Source of the DNA: Acididesulfobacillus acetoxydans
Lineage (GTDB): Bacteria; Bacillota; Desulfitobacteriia; Desulfitobacteriales; Desulfitobacteriaceae
DNA: 64,000 bases
Direction: 5' to 3' (one strand)
Assembly: GCF_900016645.1 (NCBI RefSeq)
Contig: NZ_CDGJ01000033.1
This document shows, one piece after another, positions 43,096 through 51,617 of this stretch. The notes beneath the pieces were generated by a model. The model was not told where the DNA came from, searched no databases, and saw only the letters and a list, made by a program, of their open reading frames with translations. Every line of letters begins with the position of its first letter. The first letter of the stretch is position 1. A program made the translations under genes and the position numbers.

Positions 43096-43728
43096 TTGAA
43101 GACACTAAAAATTCCGGAGGCAACCATTATCCGGCTTTCGGTTTATTCTCGGTACTTAACGGAGGTAGACCGTAAGGGGATTATTACAATTTCCTCCGGC
43201 GACATTGCCGAGGGCGTTGGTGTCAGCCCGGCTCAAGTCAGGAAAGATCTGGCTTATTTCGGAGAGTTCGGTACGCGCGGGGTGGGTTACAACGTCAAAG
43301 ATTTGCGCCGCCACATCTTGAAGATTTTGGGGCTCAGTGTGGATTGGAGCGTGAGTCTGGTCGGCCTAGGAAATCTTGGCTTGGCTTTGTCCAGTTACAA
43401 AGGTTTCCGGGAACGCGGCTTTGTGATCACAAGCGTTTTCGATAGCGATCCCCAAAAGGTCGGAACTTTTGTCCACGGTGTTGAAGTTATGCCGGTAGAA
43501 CGTCTGGAAGAGGTTGTAAGGCAAAATCGCACCCAAATCGGGATTATTTGCGTGCCGTCCGCGGCGTCGCAGGAGATTGCGGATAAGTTGGTCCGGGCCG
43601 GAGTGCAGGCTATTCTTAATTTTGCACCCGGTGTTCTTAATGTCCCTCCGGAGATTGAATTGCGCAATGTGGATTTAGCGGTGAATCTGGAAGTGCTCAC
43701 GTTCAATGTCGGAGCGCAGCGCTTCTAA
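43096..43728 (+). CDS. rex: Redox-sensing transcriptional repressor Rex
   Basis: The 210-residue protein has the N-terminal winged helix (IPEATIIRLSVYSRYL, GVSPAQVRKDLAYFGEFGTRG) and a Rossmann NAD(H)-binding domain with VGLGNLGLAL, plus the C-terminal swapped helix region. Rex senses the NADH/NAD+ ratio and represses fermentation and respiration genes. The start is placed at TTG 43096 (GGGGG upstream), giving the usual family length; in-frame GTG codons further upstream lie in the promoter region. It is transcribed alone. Confidence 0.95.
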   Translation: MKTLKIPEATIIRLSVYSRYLTEVDRKGIITISSGDIAEGVGVSPAQVRKDLAYFGEFGTRGVGYNVKDLRRHILKILGLSVDWSVSLVGLGNLGLALSSYKGFRERGFVITSVFDSDPQKVGTFVHGVEVMPVERLEEVVRQNRTQIGIICVPSAASQEIADKLVRAGVQAILNFAPGVLNVPPEIELRNVDLAVNLEVLTFNVGAQRF

Positions 43729-43995
43729 GGCGCTGCCTGAGTCGGACACTTTTGACGCAGTCATGCGGCTGCGCTTGGGAGATTTACGGGGCCGGGGATT
43801 TTAGCGAACAAACGGCATAAAGGGCTGGGTAACAGGGAAGTTGCCTGTCAGCGCGGCAAAGAGGTTGGGAGATACGGTAGCGTGTCTTCCAACCTTTGCT
43901 ATTTGGGGAACCACTCTTTGGGGACGGGTTGGGTTGGGGTCTCTTCGGTCCATCGGTCGATGGCGGCCGTAGAAAGCTGCACTCGCGCAGCGCTG
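43729..43995 (+). other. Intergenic region between rex and cimA
   Basis: No gene, terminator or T-box-like leader was seen. The cimA promoter lies at its 3' end. An open frame joining the cimA frame from 43882 lacks a ribosome-binding site and is not conserved-looking. Confidence 0.5.
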
Positions 43996-44024
43996 TTGTA
44001 TAGTAGTTTACCCTGTATTATAAT
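43996..44024 (+). promoter_or_regulatory. Promoter of cimA
   Basis: TTGTAT (43996-44001), a 17-bp spacer and TATAAT (44019-44024), 29 bp before the start codon. Confidence 0.8.
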
Positions 44025-44052
44025 AAGGCAAAAGAAAGAGGGGAAATTGCGA

Positions 44053-45639
44053 ATGGGAGTTCGAAAGGCGGAACTTGTCCTTTATGACACAACTTTGCGC
44101 GACGGGGCACAGGGAGAAGGAATTCACTTTTCCGTGAAGGACAAAATCCTTTACGTCCGGAAAATGGCCGCTATAGGTGTGCCTTATATTGAGGCGGGTT
44201 GGCCGGGCGCTAATCCCAGAGATGAGGAGTTTTTTGCCGCGGCCGGAACACTGGTTTTAGGCGAGGTGAAACTGGCGGCCTTTGGCAGTACGTGCCGGAT
44301 CGGGGAGGCCCCCGAGGAGAGTGAAATCCTCAAGCGCCTTTTGGATTCCGGTGCGGGCGTCGTGACGATTTTCGGCAAGGCGTGGGACTTGCACGTGACC
44401 GATGTCCTGCGGGCTTCCCGGGAGGAGAACTTGCGCTTGATCAGGGAATCTGTGGCCTTCCTTGTCCGGGCGGGCAGGGAAGTCATTTTTGATGCCGAAC
44501 ATTTTTTTGACGGGCGCAAGGAGAACCCCGCCTACGCCTTGGAGTGCGTGAGGGCGGCGACCGAGGGTGGAGCGAGTGTGGCCGTCCTCTGCGATACGAA
44601 CGGAGGAGCGCTTCCCCAAGGGATTACCGCGGGGGTTGAAGCGGTGAAGAAAGCGTTTCCCGGCTTGGTTCTCGGCATCCATGCCCACAATGACGGGGGT
44701 CTGGGTGTCGCCAACAGCCTGGCGGCGGTAGAGGCGGGTGTTACGCAGGTGCAGGGCACCTGGAACGGATTCGGCGAAAGGTGCGGCAACGCCAACTTGA
44801 GTACACTGGTGCCCTGGCTGCAGTTGAAGCAGGGCTATGTTCTTCTCCCGGAGAAGGCTTTGCCCCAATTGACAAGTCTTTCCCGTTATGTGTCCGAGTT
44901 GGCCAATGCCAAGTTTGACGAAAAGCAGCCTTTTGTGGGCAGAAGCGCCTTTGCGCATAAAGCGGGGATGCACGTCGACGCGGTTCTCAAAAATGAGAGG
45001 ACTTTTGAGCATATCGATCCGGAAACTGTGGGCAATGAACGGCGAATCCTGATCTCGGACCAGGCGGGCCGGGCAAATATCTGGGAGAAGATGCGGAAGT
45101 TCGCACCCGGGATTTTGAAAGACGACCCCAGGGTGGAACAAGCGATGCTTAGGATCAAAGAGCTGGAAAATAAGGGTTTTCTCTTTGAGACGGCGGATGG
45201 GAGTCTGGAATTATTGCTGCTGCGCATTCTCGGATGGTTTGAACCGCCGTTTGAGATGCTTGACTATCATGTCTGGAGCGATCCCCTGCGCGGTGAACTC
45301 GATTCCGTGGCAGTGGTGAAAGTCCAGGTCGGGGAAAAACAGGTGCACATCGCCTCAGAGGGCAATGGGCCGGTCAATGCTCTGGACCAGGCCTTGAGAG
45401 AGGCTCTGCGCGCGTTCTTTCCGGCCTTGGCGGAGAGCGAACTGGTTGATTACAAGGTGCGCGTTCTGGATGGTTCCAGGGGAACGGAAGCGGTGGTCAG
45501 GGTGGTGGTGGAGACCCGTTTGGGGACAGAGACCTGGGGAACCATCGGCGTGTCGACCAATATTTTAAAAGCCAGCGCTCAGGCTTTGCTGGACGGCTTG
45601 TATCTGGCGATCCGGAGGACGGAGGGCGGAAGCCGATAA
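44053..45639 (+). CDS. cimA: (R)-citramalate synthase / CimA-family
   Basis: The 528-residue protein starts VLYDTTLRDGAQGEGIHFS, the metal-binding and catalytic start of the isopropylmalate synthase superfamily. It has HAHNDGGLGVANSLAAVEAG (HxH metal ligands) and NGFGERCGNANL, then a C-terminal LeuA-like regulatory domain (about 380-520). CimA condenses pyruvate and acetyl-CoA into citramalate, a threonine-independent route to isoleucine; feedback inhibition acts through the C-domain. ATG 44053 follows AAAGAGGGGAAATTGCGA. It is monocistronic by layout. The TIGR00977 branch is the likely subgroup; a homocitrate-type substrate is less likely. Confidence 0.93.
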   Translation: MGVRKAELVLYDTTLRDGAQGEGIHFSVKDKILYVRKMAAIGVPYIEAGWPGANPRDEEFFAAAGTLVLGEVKLAAFGSTCRIGEAPEESEILKRLLDSGAGVVTIFGKAWDLHVTDVLRASREENLRLIRESVAFLVRAGREVIFDAEHFFDGRKENPAYALECVRAATEGGASVAVLCDTNGGALPQGITAGVEAVKKAFPGLVLGIHAHNDGGLGVANSLAAVEAGVTQVQGTWNGFGERCGNANLSTLVPWLQLKQGYVLLPEKALPQLTSLSRYVSELANAKFDEKQPFVGRSAFAHKAGMHVDAVLKNERTFEHIDPETVGNERRILISDQAGRANIWEKMRKFAPGILKDDPRVEQAMLRIKELENKGFLFETADGSLELLLLRILGWFEPPFEMLDYHVWSDPLRGELDSVAVVKVQVGEKQVHIASEGNGPVNALDQALREALRAFFPALAESELVDYKVRVLDGSRGTEAVVRVVVETRLGTETWGTIGVSTNILKASAQALLDGLYLAIRRTEGGSR

Positions 45640-45779
45640 TCCGGACGACGGAATAGGGTCATCCGGACGAAGGGGATCAGTCAGGATAGGGACGACGGGG
45701 GTTTGTTGTGCCTGGTTCTAAGGGCAGTCTGCCGGCTCAGGATTCCTCAGCGCGCAGGCAATTCTTGCGGCTCTGCCCG

Positions 45780-45853
45780 CACATAGTTCAGGATTCACAT
45801 AGTTTTGGATCCGGATAGTTTATACCTCGGATAGTTAAGGACCAGAGTAGTTT
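45780..45853 (+). repeat. Degenerate tandem repeat (about 18-20 bp unit) before aspA
   Basis: CATAGTTCAGGATTCA, CATAGTTTTGGATC, GATAGTTTATACCTCG, GATAGTTAAGGACCAG and AGTAGTTTGGGAT follow each other. Earlier in the same 390-bp gap, ATCCGGACGA recurs near 45640-45672. No gene is supported in the gap. Confidence 0.6.
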
Positions 45854-45932
45854 GGGATGAAACGGAGTTTTTCGGGGACGGACGGCAAAACTAAGCCGAA
45901 ACCCGGGGAATTCCCTTTTTTGATCACTTCTG

Positions 45933-45961
45933 CTGACAAAGAGAAGAGAATACTGTATAAT
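45933..45961 (+). promoter_or_regulatory. Promoter of aspA
   Basis: CTGACA (45933-45938), a 17-bp spacer and TATAAT (45956-45961). The 5' leader of about 60 nt contains a GGTCCATGG-type repeat. Confidence 0.75.
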
Positions 45962-46028
45962 GTATACATAATCCATGGCCCCTTATCCGTGGTCCATGGT
46001 CCATTATTCGCAAAGAGAGGTAAAGTTT

Positions 46029-47435
46029 ATGCGCCAGGAAAAGGATTTCTTGGGCTCCCGCGAGGTGCCCGATGAGGTTTATTATGGGATTCAGACGCTG
46101 CGGGCGGTTGATAATTTTCCGATTACGGGGTACCGGCCTCATGAGGAACTCATCCGTGGTCTGGCTTTGGTCAAGGCAGCCGCCGCACGGGCCAATATGG
46201 AGACCGGATCTTTAAACAAGACGATCGGTGAGGCCATTGTGCAAGCGGCCGAGGAAATCGCCTCCGGCCGTTTGCATGAGTCTTTTGTTGTCGACGTGAT
46301 CCAGGGAGGGGCCGGCACGTCGATGAACATGAATACCAATGAGGTGATCGCGAACCGCGCGATTGAAATTCTCGGGGGGGAAAAGGGGGATTATGCCAGA
46401 GTTCATCCCAATTCCCACGTCAACATGGGGCAGAGTACCAATGATGTCTTTCCCACCGCTGTCCGCATCGCCTGTCTCAATGTCAGTCAGGCCTTGCTCT
46501 CCGGGTTGTCCGAGCTGCGGCAGGCTTTCGAGAGGAAAGCGGAGGAATTTGACGGGGTTCTCAAGATGGGGCGGACGCATTTGCAGGATGCGGTGCCCAT
46601 CCGCTTGGGCCAGGAGTTTTCCGCCTATGCCCGGATGATTGGACGGGACAGGAAACGCCTGGAAAACGCTGTCACTTCCTTGGAAGTGGTCAATATGGGC
46701 GCGACGGCGGTAGGAACCGGGCTGAACGCCGACCCGGCCTATATCGCGCGCGTGACCGATATCCTCGGGGAAATCAGCGGTCTGCCCTTACGGCGGGCGG
46801 AAAATCTGGTGGATGCCACCCAGAACACGGATGCTTTTTTGGAGGTTTCCGGTTCCCTGAAGACTCTGGCGGTGGATTTGTCGAAGGTAGCCAATGACCT
46901 CCGGCTCATGGCCTCCGGGCCGAGGGCAGGTCTCAAGGAGATCAACCTGCCGCCGCAGCAACCGGGGTCGTCCATCATGCCCGGGAAAGTCAACCCGGTG
47001 ATCCCCGAGGTGGTCAACCAAGTGGCTTTTCAGGTGCAGGGGAACGATTTGACCGTGTCTTTGGCCTGCGGGGCGGGACAGCTGGAACTGAACGTCATGG
47101 AACCGGTGATCGTTTTCAATCTCCTGCAGTCTTTGGACATTTTGCGCAATGTGGTTCGGGTCTTCCGGGAGCGCTGTGTCGTGGGGATCACAGCGAACGG
47201 AGAACGCTGTGCGCAGATGGTGGAAAACAGTGTCGGCGTGATTACGGCGATCAATCCTCATGTCGGATATGAGGTCGCTTCGGCCATAGCCAAGGAGGCG
47301 ATCAACAGCGGGCGCCCCGTGCGGGAAATAGTTCTGGAAAAAGGGGTTCTCACGGAGGAGGAGTTGAACATCATTCTCCACCCGCTGGAAATGACCAATC
47401 CCGGAATTGCGGGGGCGAAATTGCTCAAACGCTAG
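46029..47435 (+). CDS. aspA: Aspartate ammonia-lyase
   Basis: The 468-residue protein starts RQEKDFLGSREVPDEVYYGIQT, with ITGYRPHEELIRGLALVKAAAARANME characteristic of aspartases and not class II fumarases, then MGQSTNDVFPTA and the superfamily signature GSSIMPGKVNPV. The tetramer deaminates aspartate to fumarate and ammonia. ATG 46029 follows AGAGAGGTAAAGTTT; upstream in-frame ATG codons lie between promoter and Shine-Dalgarno. Context (CimA, Rex) suggests carbon/redox metabolism but not a shared operon. Confidence 0.93.
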   Translation: MRQEKDFLGSREVPDEVYYGIQTLRAVDNFPITGYRPHEELIRGLALVKAAAARANMETGSLNKTIGEAIVQAAEEIASGRLHESFVVDVIQGGAGTSMNMNTNEVIANRAIEILGGEKGDYARVHPNSHVNMGQSTNDVFPTAVRIACLNVSQALLSGLSELRQAFERKAEEFDGVLKMGRTHLQDAVPIRLGQEFSAYARMIGRDRKRLENAVTSLEVVNMGATAVGTGLNADPAYIARVTDILGEISGLPLRRAENLVDATQNTDAFLEVSGSLKTLAVDLSKVANDLRLMASGPRAGLKEINLPPQQPGSSIMPGKVNPVIPEVVNQVAFQVQGNDLTVSLACGAGQLELNVMEPVIVFNLLQSLDILRNVVRVFRERCVVGITANGERCAQMVENSVGVITAINPHVGYEVASAIAKEAINSGRPVREIVLEKGVLTEEELNIILHPLEMTNPGIAGAKLLKR

Positions 47436-47479
47436 AATTTCCCCTAAGTTTCTCGTTTTCTCTACTTTTCTCTTGCTTC

Positions 47480-47508
47480 TTGCGAACCCACTCGGAAAAT
47501 GCTACACT
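47480..47508 (+). promoter_or_regulatory. Promoter of the DUF4321-maf-radC-mre cluster
   Basis: TTGCGA (47480-47485), a 17-bp spacer and TACACT (47503-47508). No other promoter was seen up to mreB. Confidence 0.6.
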
Positions 47509-47578
47509 AAGACTAATGTATTCTGCAGCCAGGAGCTCTCGGCCCTGGCTCGTTTCTGTGAGTGTTGGGGGTCGAAAG

Positions 47579-47842
47579 ATGGCGGTTGGCCGTAACTCGT
47601 CCGGTACAGGCAGGGCGATCCTGCTGATTCTCTCAGGGGCCGCGTTAGGTACCTTGGTTGGTTTCGGCTTAGAGAAATATGGGATTTTGACTCCTTTTTT
47701 GCGGCCGGCCGTAATCGACGTCCCGTCACACACCTATTTGGATTTCTTTTTCCTCTCTCTGTCCTTTGGCTTTCGCCTGAACATCACGGCCGCCACCTTG
47801 CTGGGGGCTCTGGGAGGGTATTACCTGTCAAGGAAGTGGTAA
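47579..47842 (+). CDS. DUF4321 membrane protein
   Basis: The 87-residue protein has two hydrophobic helices (ILLILSGAALGTLVGFGLEK and ITAATLLGALGGYYLSRKW) flanking FFFLSLSFGFRLNI, the pattern of DUF4321 proteins, which are regularly encoded just before maf in Clostridia. The function is unknown. ATG 47579 has TTGGGGGTCGAAAG before it; the upstream extension to 47480 overlaps the promoter. maf follows after 4 bp. Confidence 0.8.
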   Translation: MAVGRNSSGTGRAILLILSGAALGTLVGFGLEKYGILTPFLRPAVIDVPSHTYLDFFFLSLSFGFRLNITAATLLGALGGYYLSRKW

Positions 47843-47846
47843 TCTC

Positions 47847-48443
47847 ATGCTTGTTCTGGCCTCATCCTCTCCGAGAAGGCGAATGCTCCTCGGCGACTGG
47901 GGTTATGAGTTTGCGCTGGTCTTTCCGACGGTGAAGGAGGAATTGCCCGCGGGGATACCGCCCGAGACCGGGGTGCGTATCTTGGCCGAATGGAAAGCCG
48001 AAGCGGGTCTGGTCCGGTGGCTAAAGGACGGGGGCGGGCATGAGGACGTGATTTTGGCCGCGGATACGCTGGTCGTGCTCGGCGGGCAGACTCTGGGAAA
48101 ACCGGCGGGAGCGGAGGAAGCGGCGGCCATGCTGCTGAGGCTGAGCGGCAAGGAACACTCGGTTCTGACCGGAGTGGCACTCCGTGACGGAGTCCGCCTC
48201 GAGTCCGGCTGGGTGGAGACGAGAGTGTGCTTTCGTGACCTTTCCCCGGCAGAGATTGCAGCCTATGTCCGGACCGGCGAGCCTTTGGATAAAGCTGGGG
48301 CCTATGGTATCCAGGGGCCGGCCGGGGCTTTTGTCCGGGAATTCACAGGTTCTTTGAGCAATGTCATCGGCTTGCCCATGGAGTATGTGGCGGAGCGGCT
48401 CGAGGCGTGGGGGATTCGGCAGGAAAGGCATCGCCCTGCGTGA
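47847..48443 (+). CDS. maf: Maf-like nucleoside triphosphate pyrophosphatase
   Basis: The 198-residue protein has the Maf signature LVLASSSPRRRMLL at the N-terminus, ILAADTLVVLGG (catalytic Asp) and GAYGIQGPAGAFV. Family members hydrolyse dTTP/UTP or modified nucleotides and influence septation. ATG 47847 lies 4 bp after the DUF4321 stop; radC starts 8 bp beyond its own stop. Confidence 0.95.
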   Translation: MLVLASSSPRRRMLLGDWGYEFALVFPTVKEELPAGIPPETGVRILAEWKAEAGLVRWLKDGGGHEDVILAADTLVVLGGQTLGKPAGAEEAAAMLLRLSGKEHSVLTGVALRDGVRLESGWVETRVCFRDLSPAEIAAYVRTGEPLDKAGAYGIQGPAGAFVREFTGSLSNVIGLPMEYVAERLEAWGIRQERHRPA

Positions 48444-48451
48444 GGTGGATG

Positions 48452-49135
48452 ATGGATTACCGGCGGCTTAAAGATTTGCCTGAGGAGATGTTTCCCCGGG
48501 AACGGCTTTTCCGGCTGGGTCCGGAAGCGCTGTCCAACCGGGAGATTTTGGCGGTCCTTCTGCGCACGGGTTGCAAAGGGGAAAATGTTTTGGACTTGGC
48601 GGAGCGGCTGCTCACGGAATCAGGCGGTCTGGCCGGTTTGGGCCGGCAGACGGTTCACGACTTGGCCCGGCAGCACGGTTTGGGCCAGGCCAAAGCTTCG
48701 GTCATCAAAGCGGCCCTGGAATTGGGCCGGCGTTGTGTGACGACTGACCCTTTGACAAGACCGGTGGTCAATTCCCCTCAGGATGTCGCTCATTTGGTGA
48801 TGGAGGAAATGCGCTATCTGGACCGGGAACATTTCCGGGTGGTGAGTCTGACGACGAAAAACCACGTCCTCGGCATTACCCCGATTTCGGTGGGTTCGTT
48901 AAATTCCTCCCTGGTCCATCCGCGGGAGTGTTTTAAAGAGGCCATCCGCCGCAACTCCAACGCGATTATCCTCTTGCACAACCACCCGAGCGGGGATCCG
49001 ACGCCGAGCCAAGAGGATGTCGAGGTGACCCGGCGCTTGGCCGAGGGCGGATCACTGTTAGGGATTGAAGTGCTAGATCATGTAATTATTGGAGATAACA
49101 GGTACATAAGCCTTAAAGAACGAGGAATATTATAA
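48452..49135 (+). CDS. radC: RadC-family JAMM-domain protein
   Basis: The 227-residue protein has an N-terminal HhH-like UPF0758 region (PRERLFRLGPEALSNREILAVLL) and the JAB/MPN domain with the metal motif HNHPSGDPTPSQED. It was once linked to DNA repair, but its molecular role remains unclear. GAGGTGG precedes two adjacent ATG codons (48449 and 48452); the second has better spacing. It is conserved upstream of mreB in Firmicutes. Confidence 0.94.
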   Translation: MDYRRLKDLPEEMFPRERLFRLGPEALSNREILAVLLRTGCKGENVLDLAERLLTESGGLAGLGRQTVHDLARQHGLGQAKASVIKAALELGRRCVTTDPLTRPVVNSPQDVAHLVMEEMRYLDREHFRVVSLTTKNHVLGITPISVGSLNSSLVHPRECFKEAIRRNSNAIILLHNHPSGDPTPSQEDVEVTRRLAEGGSLLGIEVLDHVIIGDNRYISLKERGIL

Positions 49136-49167
49136 GTAGTCTGGTTCAGGGAAGGGGTTATTCAATA

Positions 49168-50184
49168 ATGCGCTTTGGCAAAGATTTAGGGATCGACTTG
49201 GGTACGGCCAACACCTTGGTCCACGTGCGCGGGAAGGGAATCGTCGTGCGGGAACCGTCGGTCGTCGCCATGGATATGGACAATAAGGCCCCCCTCGCTG
49301 TGGGAGACAAGGCGAAAGAAATGATCGGGCGCACGCCCAGTCACATCGTGGCCATTCGTCCCCTCAAAGACGGAGTCATATCGGATTTTAACGTAACCCA
49401 GAAAATGCTGAAATATTTTATTTCCCGGGCTCTGGGTTCCGATTCGCCTTTCGCCCGTCCCCGGGTGGTGATTTGCGTTCCCTCCGGGGTGACGCCTGTT
49501 GAGGAACGGGCGGTGAAAGAAGCCGCGCTGGCGGCGGGAGCTAAAGACCCCATCATTATGGAGGAACCTATGGCGGCCGCTATTGGGGCGGGGTTGCCGG
49601 TCAGTGAGCCGACCGGAAACATGATTGTCGATATCGGCGGCGGCACCACCGAAGTGGCCGTAATTTCTCTGGGAGGGATCGTGACCAGCCGCTCTATCCG
49701 GGTGGCAGGGGATGAGATGGACGACGCCATCGTGGCGCACATCAAACGCCGTTACAACCTCATGGTCGGTTACCGTACCGCCGAGGACATCAAGACGGAG
49801 ATCGGTTCGGCTTATATGGCGGAAAAAGGGATTACTTATGCGGTACGCGGCCGGGACCTTTTGACCGGACTGCCCAAGACCATTGAAGTGACGGCGGAGG
49901 AGATCCAGGAGGCCCTGCAGGAGCCGGTGATGGCGATCGTGGATGCGATTAAATCCTGTTTAGAGAAGACACCGCCCGAGTTGGCGGCCGACATTATGGA
50001 TCGCGGAATTATGATGGCGGGGGGAGGATCTCTCTTACGCCATCTCGATCAACTCATCGCGGATGAGACCTGCATCCCGGTGCACGTGGCGGAGGATCCT
50101 TTGTCTTGCGTCGCTCTGGGGACGGGGCGGGTTTTAGAAGACAGCGAAATCATGAAGAAAATCTCCTCTCTGCAGAAAAGTTAG
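49168..50184 (+). CDS. mreB: Rod-shape-determining protein MreB
   Basis: The 338-residue actin homologue starts MRFGKDLGIDLGTANTLVHV (phosphate-1 loop). It has PSGVTPVEERAVKEAALAAGA, IVDIGGGTTEVAVISLGG (phosphate 2) and MMAGGGSLLRHLDQLI (adenosine motif). It polymerises under the membrane and guides elongation by MreCD, PBP2 and RodA, all encoded downstream. Start ATG 49168. Confidence 0.98.
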   Translation: MRFGKDLGIDLGTANTLVHVRGKGIVVREPSVVAMDMDNKAPLAVGDKAKEMIGRTPSHIVAIRPLKDGVISDFNVTQKMLKYFISRALGSDSPFARPRVVICVPSGVTPVEERAVKEAALAAGAKDPIIMEEPMAAAIGAGLPVSEPTGNMIVDIGGGTTEVAVISLGGIVTSRSIRVAGDEMDDAIVAHIKRRYNLMVGYRTAEDIKTEIGSAYMAEKGITYAVRGRDLLTGLPKTIEVTAEEIQEALQEPVMAIVDAIKSCLEKTPPELAADIMDRGIMMAGGGSLLRHLDQLIADETCIPVHVAEDPLSCVALGTGRVLEDSEIMKKISSLQKS

Positions 50185-50199
50185 TCGGCTGAGGGAAAA

Positions 50200-51090
50200 G
50201 TGTGGAAGCTGGGGGAAAGCACGGTGGGGAGAAGGGTTAATCTGACGGGAATCGCGGTTCTCGTCTTCTTTCTATTGTTGGGTATTCTGGTGAGCATGCG
50301 TTTGACCGGTTTGGGCCGAACTTTTCCCAATCCGGTGGGGGGGGTGATCCAACGGCTGGCGAGTCCGGTGGAAAACGTTATTCTCAGTGTGGGTAACCGG
50401 ATTAAGAGAGATACACGCGCCCTCTGGAGCTTCGACCAGGTCGAGAAGGAAAATGTGGCTCTGCGGCGGGACGTGAACAAACTGACGGGGGAGAACCTGA
50501 GTCTCAAGGAACAGATTCTGGCCGGAATGCGCTATGCGGCTCTCGACCAAGGGGAGTTTCGCAGTCCCGCTCTGGACAAGTACGCGAAGGTGGGGGCGAC
50601 GATCATCGACCGCAATCCGACGGCCTGGTATCAGACTCTGACCCTGAATCGGGGCAGTGCGGACGGAGTGGCGGTCAATGATCCGGTCATCGCGAATTTG
50701 GGCTTGGTAGGCAAGGTGGTATCCGTGACGGCTAAGACAGCCGAAGTGCTGCTGATCACGGACGGGCAGGGACAGGTGAGCGCCCTGGTGCGGGGGAGCT
50801 CCGGCAACCCCACCTTCGGCATCGTTCAGGGCACCTACAAGGCGGGATCGCGGCTGACCTCGACCGGGCACCTGGAGATGCTGTTTCGCCGTGCCGACAA
50901 GGTCAACGTCGGGGACTTGGTCCTGACCTCAGGCTTGGGAGGGGTGTACCCGGTGGATATACCCGTAGGCAAGGTCCAAGAAGTACAGCTGGACAAAACC
51001 GGCCTTCTAAAAACAGCGTATATTGACCCCCTGGTGAACTTTGATTCCCTGGAAGAAGTCTATATCGTGAAGACGGTTGGGGGAAAGTGA
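50200..51090 (+). CDS. mreC: Rod-shape-determining protein MreC
   Basis: The 296-residue protein has a short cytoplasmic start, one membrane helix (about 15-34), a coiled coil (about 75-105) and the two-barrel MreC domain (VGATIIDRNPTAWYQTLTLNRGSADGV, GLVGKVVSV, TSGLGGVYPVDIPVGKV). It links MreB to PBP2 outside the membrane. GTG 50200 follows GAGGGAAAA; GTG 50224 is an alternative. Confidence 0.95.
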   Translation: MWKLGESTVGRRVNLTGIAVLVFFLLLGILVSMRLTGLGRTFPNPVGGVIQRLASPVENVILSVGNRIKRDTRALWSFDQVEKENVALRRDVNKLTGENLSLKEQILAGMRYAALDQGEFRSPALDKYAKVGATIIDRNPTAWYQTLTLNRGSADGVAVNDPVIANLGLVGKVVSVTAKTAEVLLITDGQGQVSALVRGSSGNPTFGIVQGTYKAGSRLTSTGHLEMLFRRADKVNVGDLVLTSGLGGVYPVDIPVGKVQEVQLDKTGLLKTAYIDPLVNFDSLEEVYIVKTVGGK

Positions 51091-51091
51091 A

Positions 51092-51601
51092 ATGAGACGC
51101 TTTCTGATTTTGGCTTTTCTTCTTTTTCTCACTTTGGTTCTTCCGGGGACGCTGTTCCACCTGTTGGCCTGGTCCGGAATCAAGCCGGATTTAACCATGC
51201 TCCTCGTCATCTACATTGCTCAGCACAGCCGGCCGGCCAGCGCTCTGGCCTGGGGTTTGGGGGCGGGGTTGGTAGAAGATCTCTATTTGGGGCATTTTGT
51301 CGGTATGTACTCCCTGACCCTGACTGTTGTGGCGCTCCTGACCCTCTACCTGAACAGCCGTTGGTACCGGGAAAATTTTATCTTGACGGTCTTGCTCGTT
51401 TTTTTGGTCACGGCGGTCGGGCAGCTCCTGATCGGTTTTTTGGGGTTCGGGGCTGGGCTGAGTTGGTCGGCGGGAGATATTTTCCGCGTTGTGCTGGGGG
51501 TTTCCGTTTACAATGCCGTCCTGGTTTTGGTCACATATCCCTGGATTCATCGCTCGTTTATGCAGGGCTGGCTGAGGTACCAGGCCAAGTATGAACGCTG
51601 A
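51092..51601 (+). CDS. mreD: Rod-shape-determining protein MreD
   Basis: The 169-residue protein has five hydrophobic helices and the MreD-like KPDLTMLLVIYIAQH and GLGAGLVEDLYLGHFVGMY segments. It completes the MreBCD complex. ATG 51092 lies 1 bp after the mreC stop, within GGGGGAAAGTGAA. Confidence 0.92.
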   Translation: MRRFLILAFLLFLTLVLPGTLFHLLAWSGIKPDLTMLLVIYIAQHSRPASALAWGLGAGLVEDLYLGHFVGMYSLTLTVVALLTLYLNSRWYRENFILTVLLVFLVTAVGQLLIGFLGFGAGLSWSAGDIFRVVLGVSVYNAVLVLVTYPWIHRSFMQGWLRYQAKYER

Positions 51602-51617
51602 AAGGGAGTGAGGTCTC

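Noticed and set aside
43882..44052. Longer CimA start
   Set aside because: The 57 extra codons cover the cimA promoter and lack a Shine-Dalgarno; ATG 44053 gives the conserved N-terminus.
43729..44052. T-box or leucine/isoleucine leader for cimA
   Set aside because: No T-box sequence, leader peptide rich in branched-chain codons or terminator was found.
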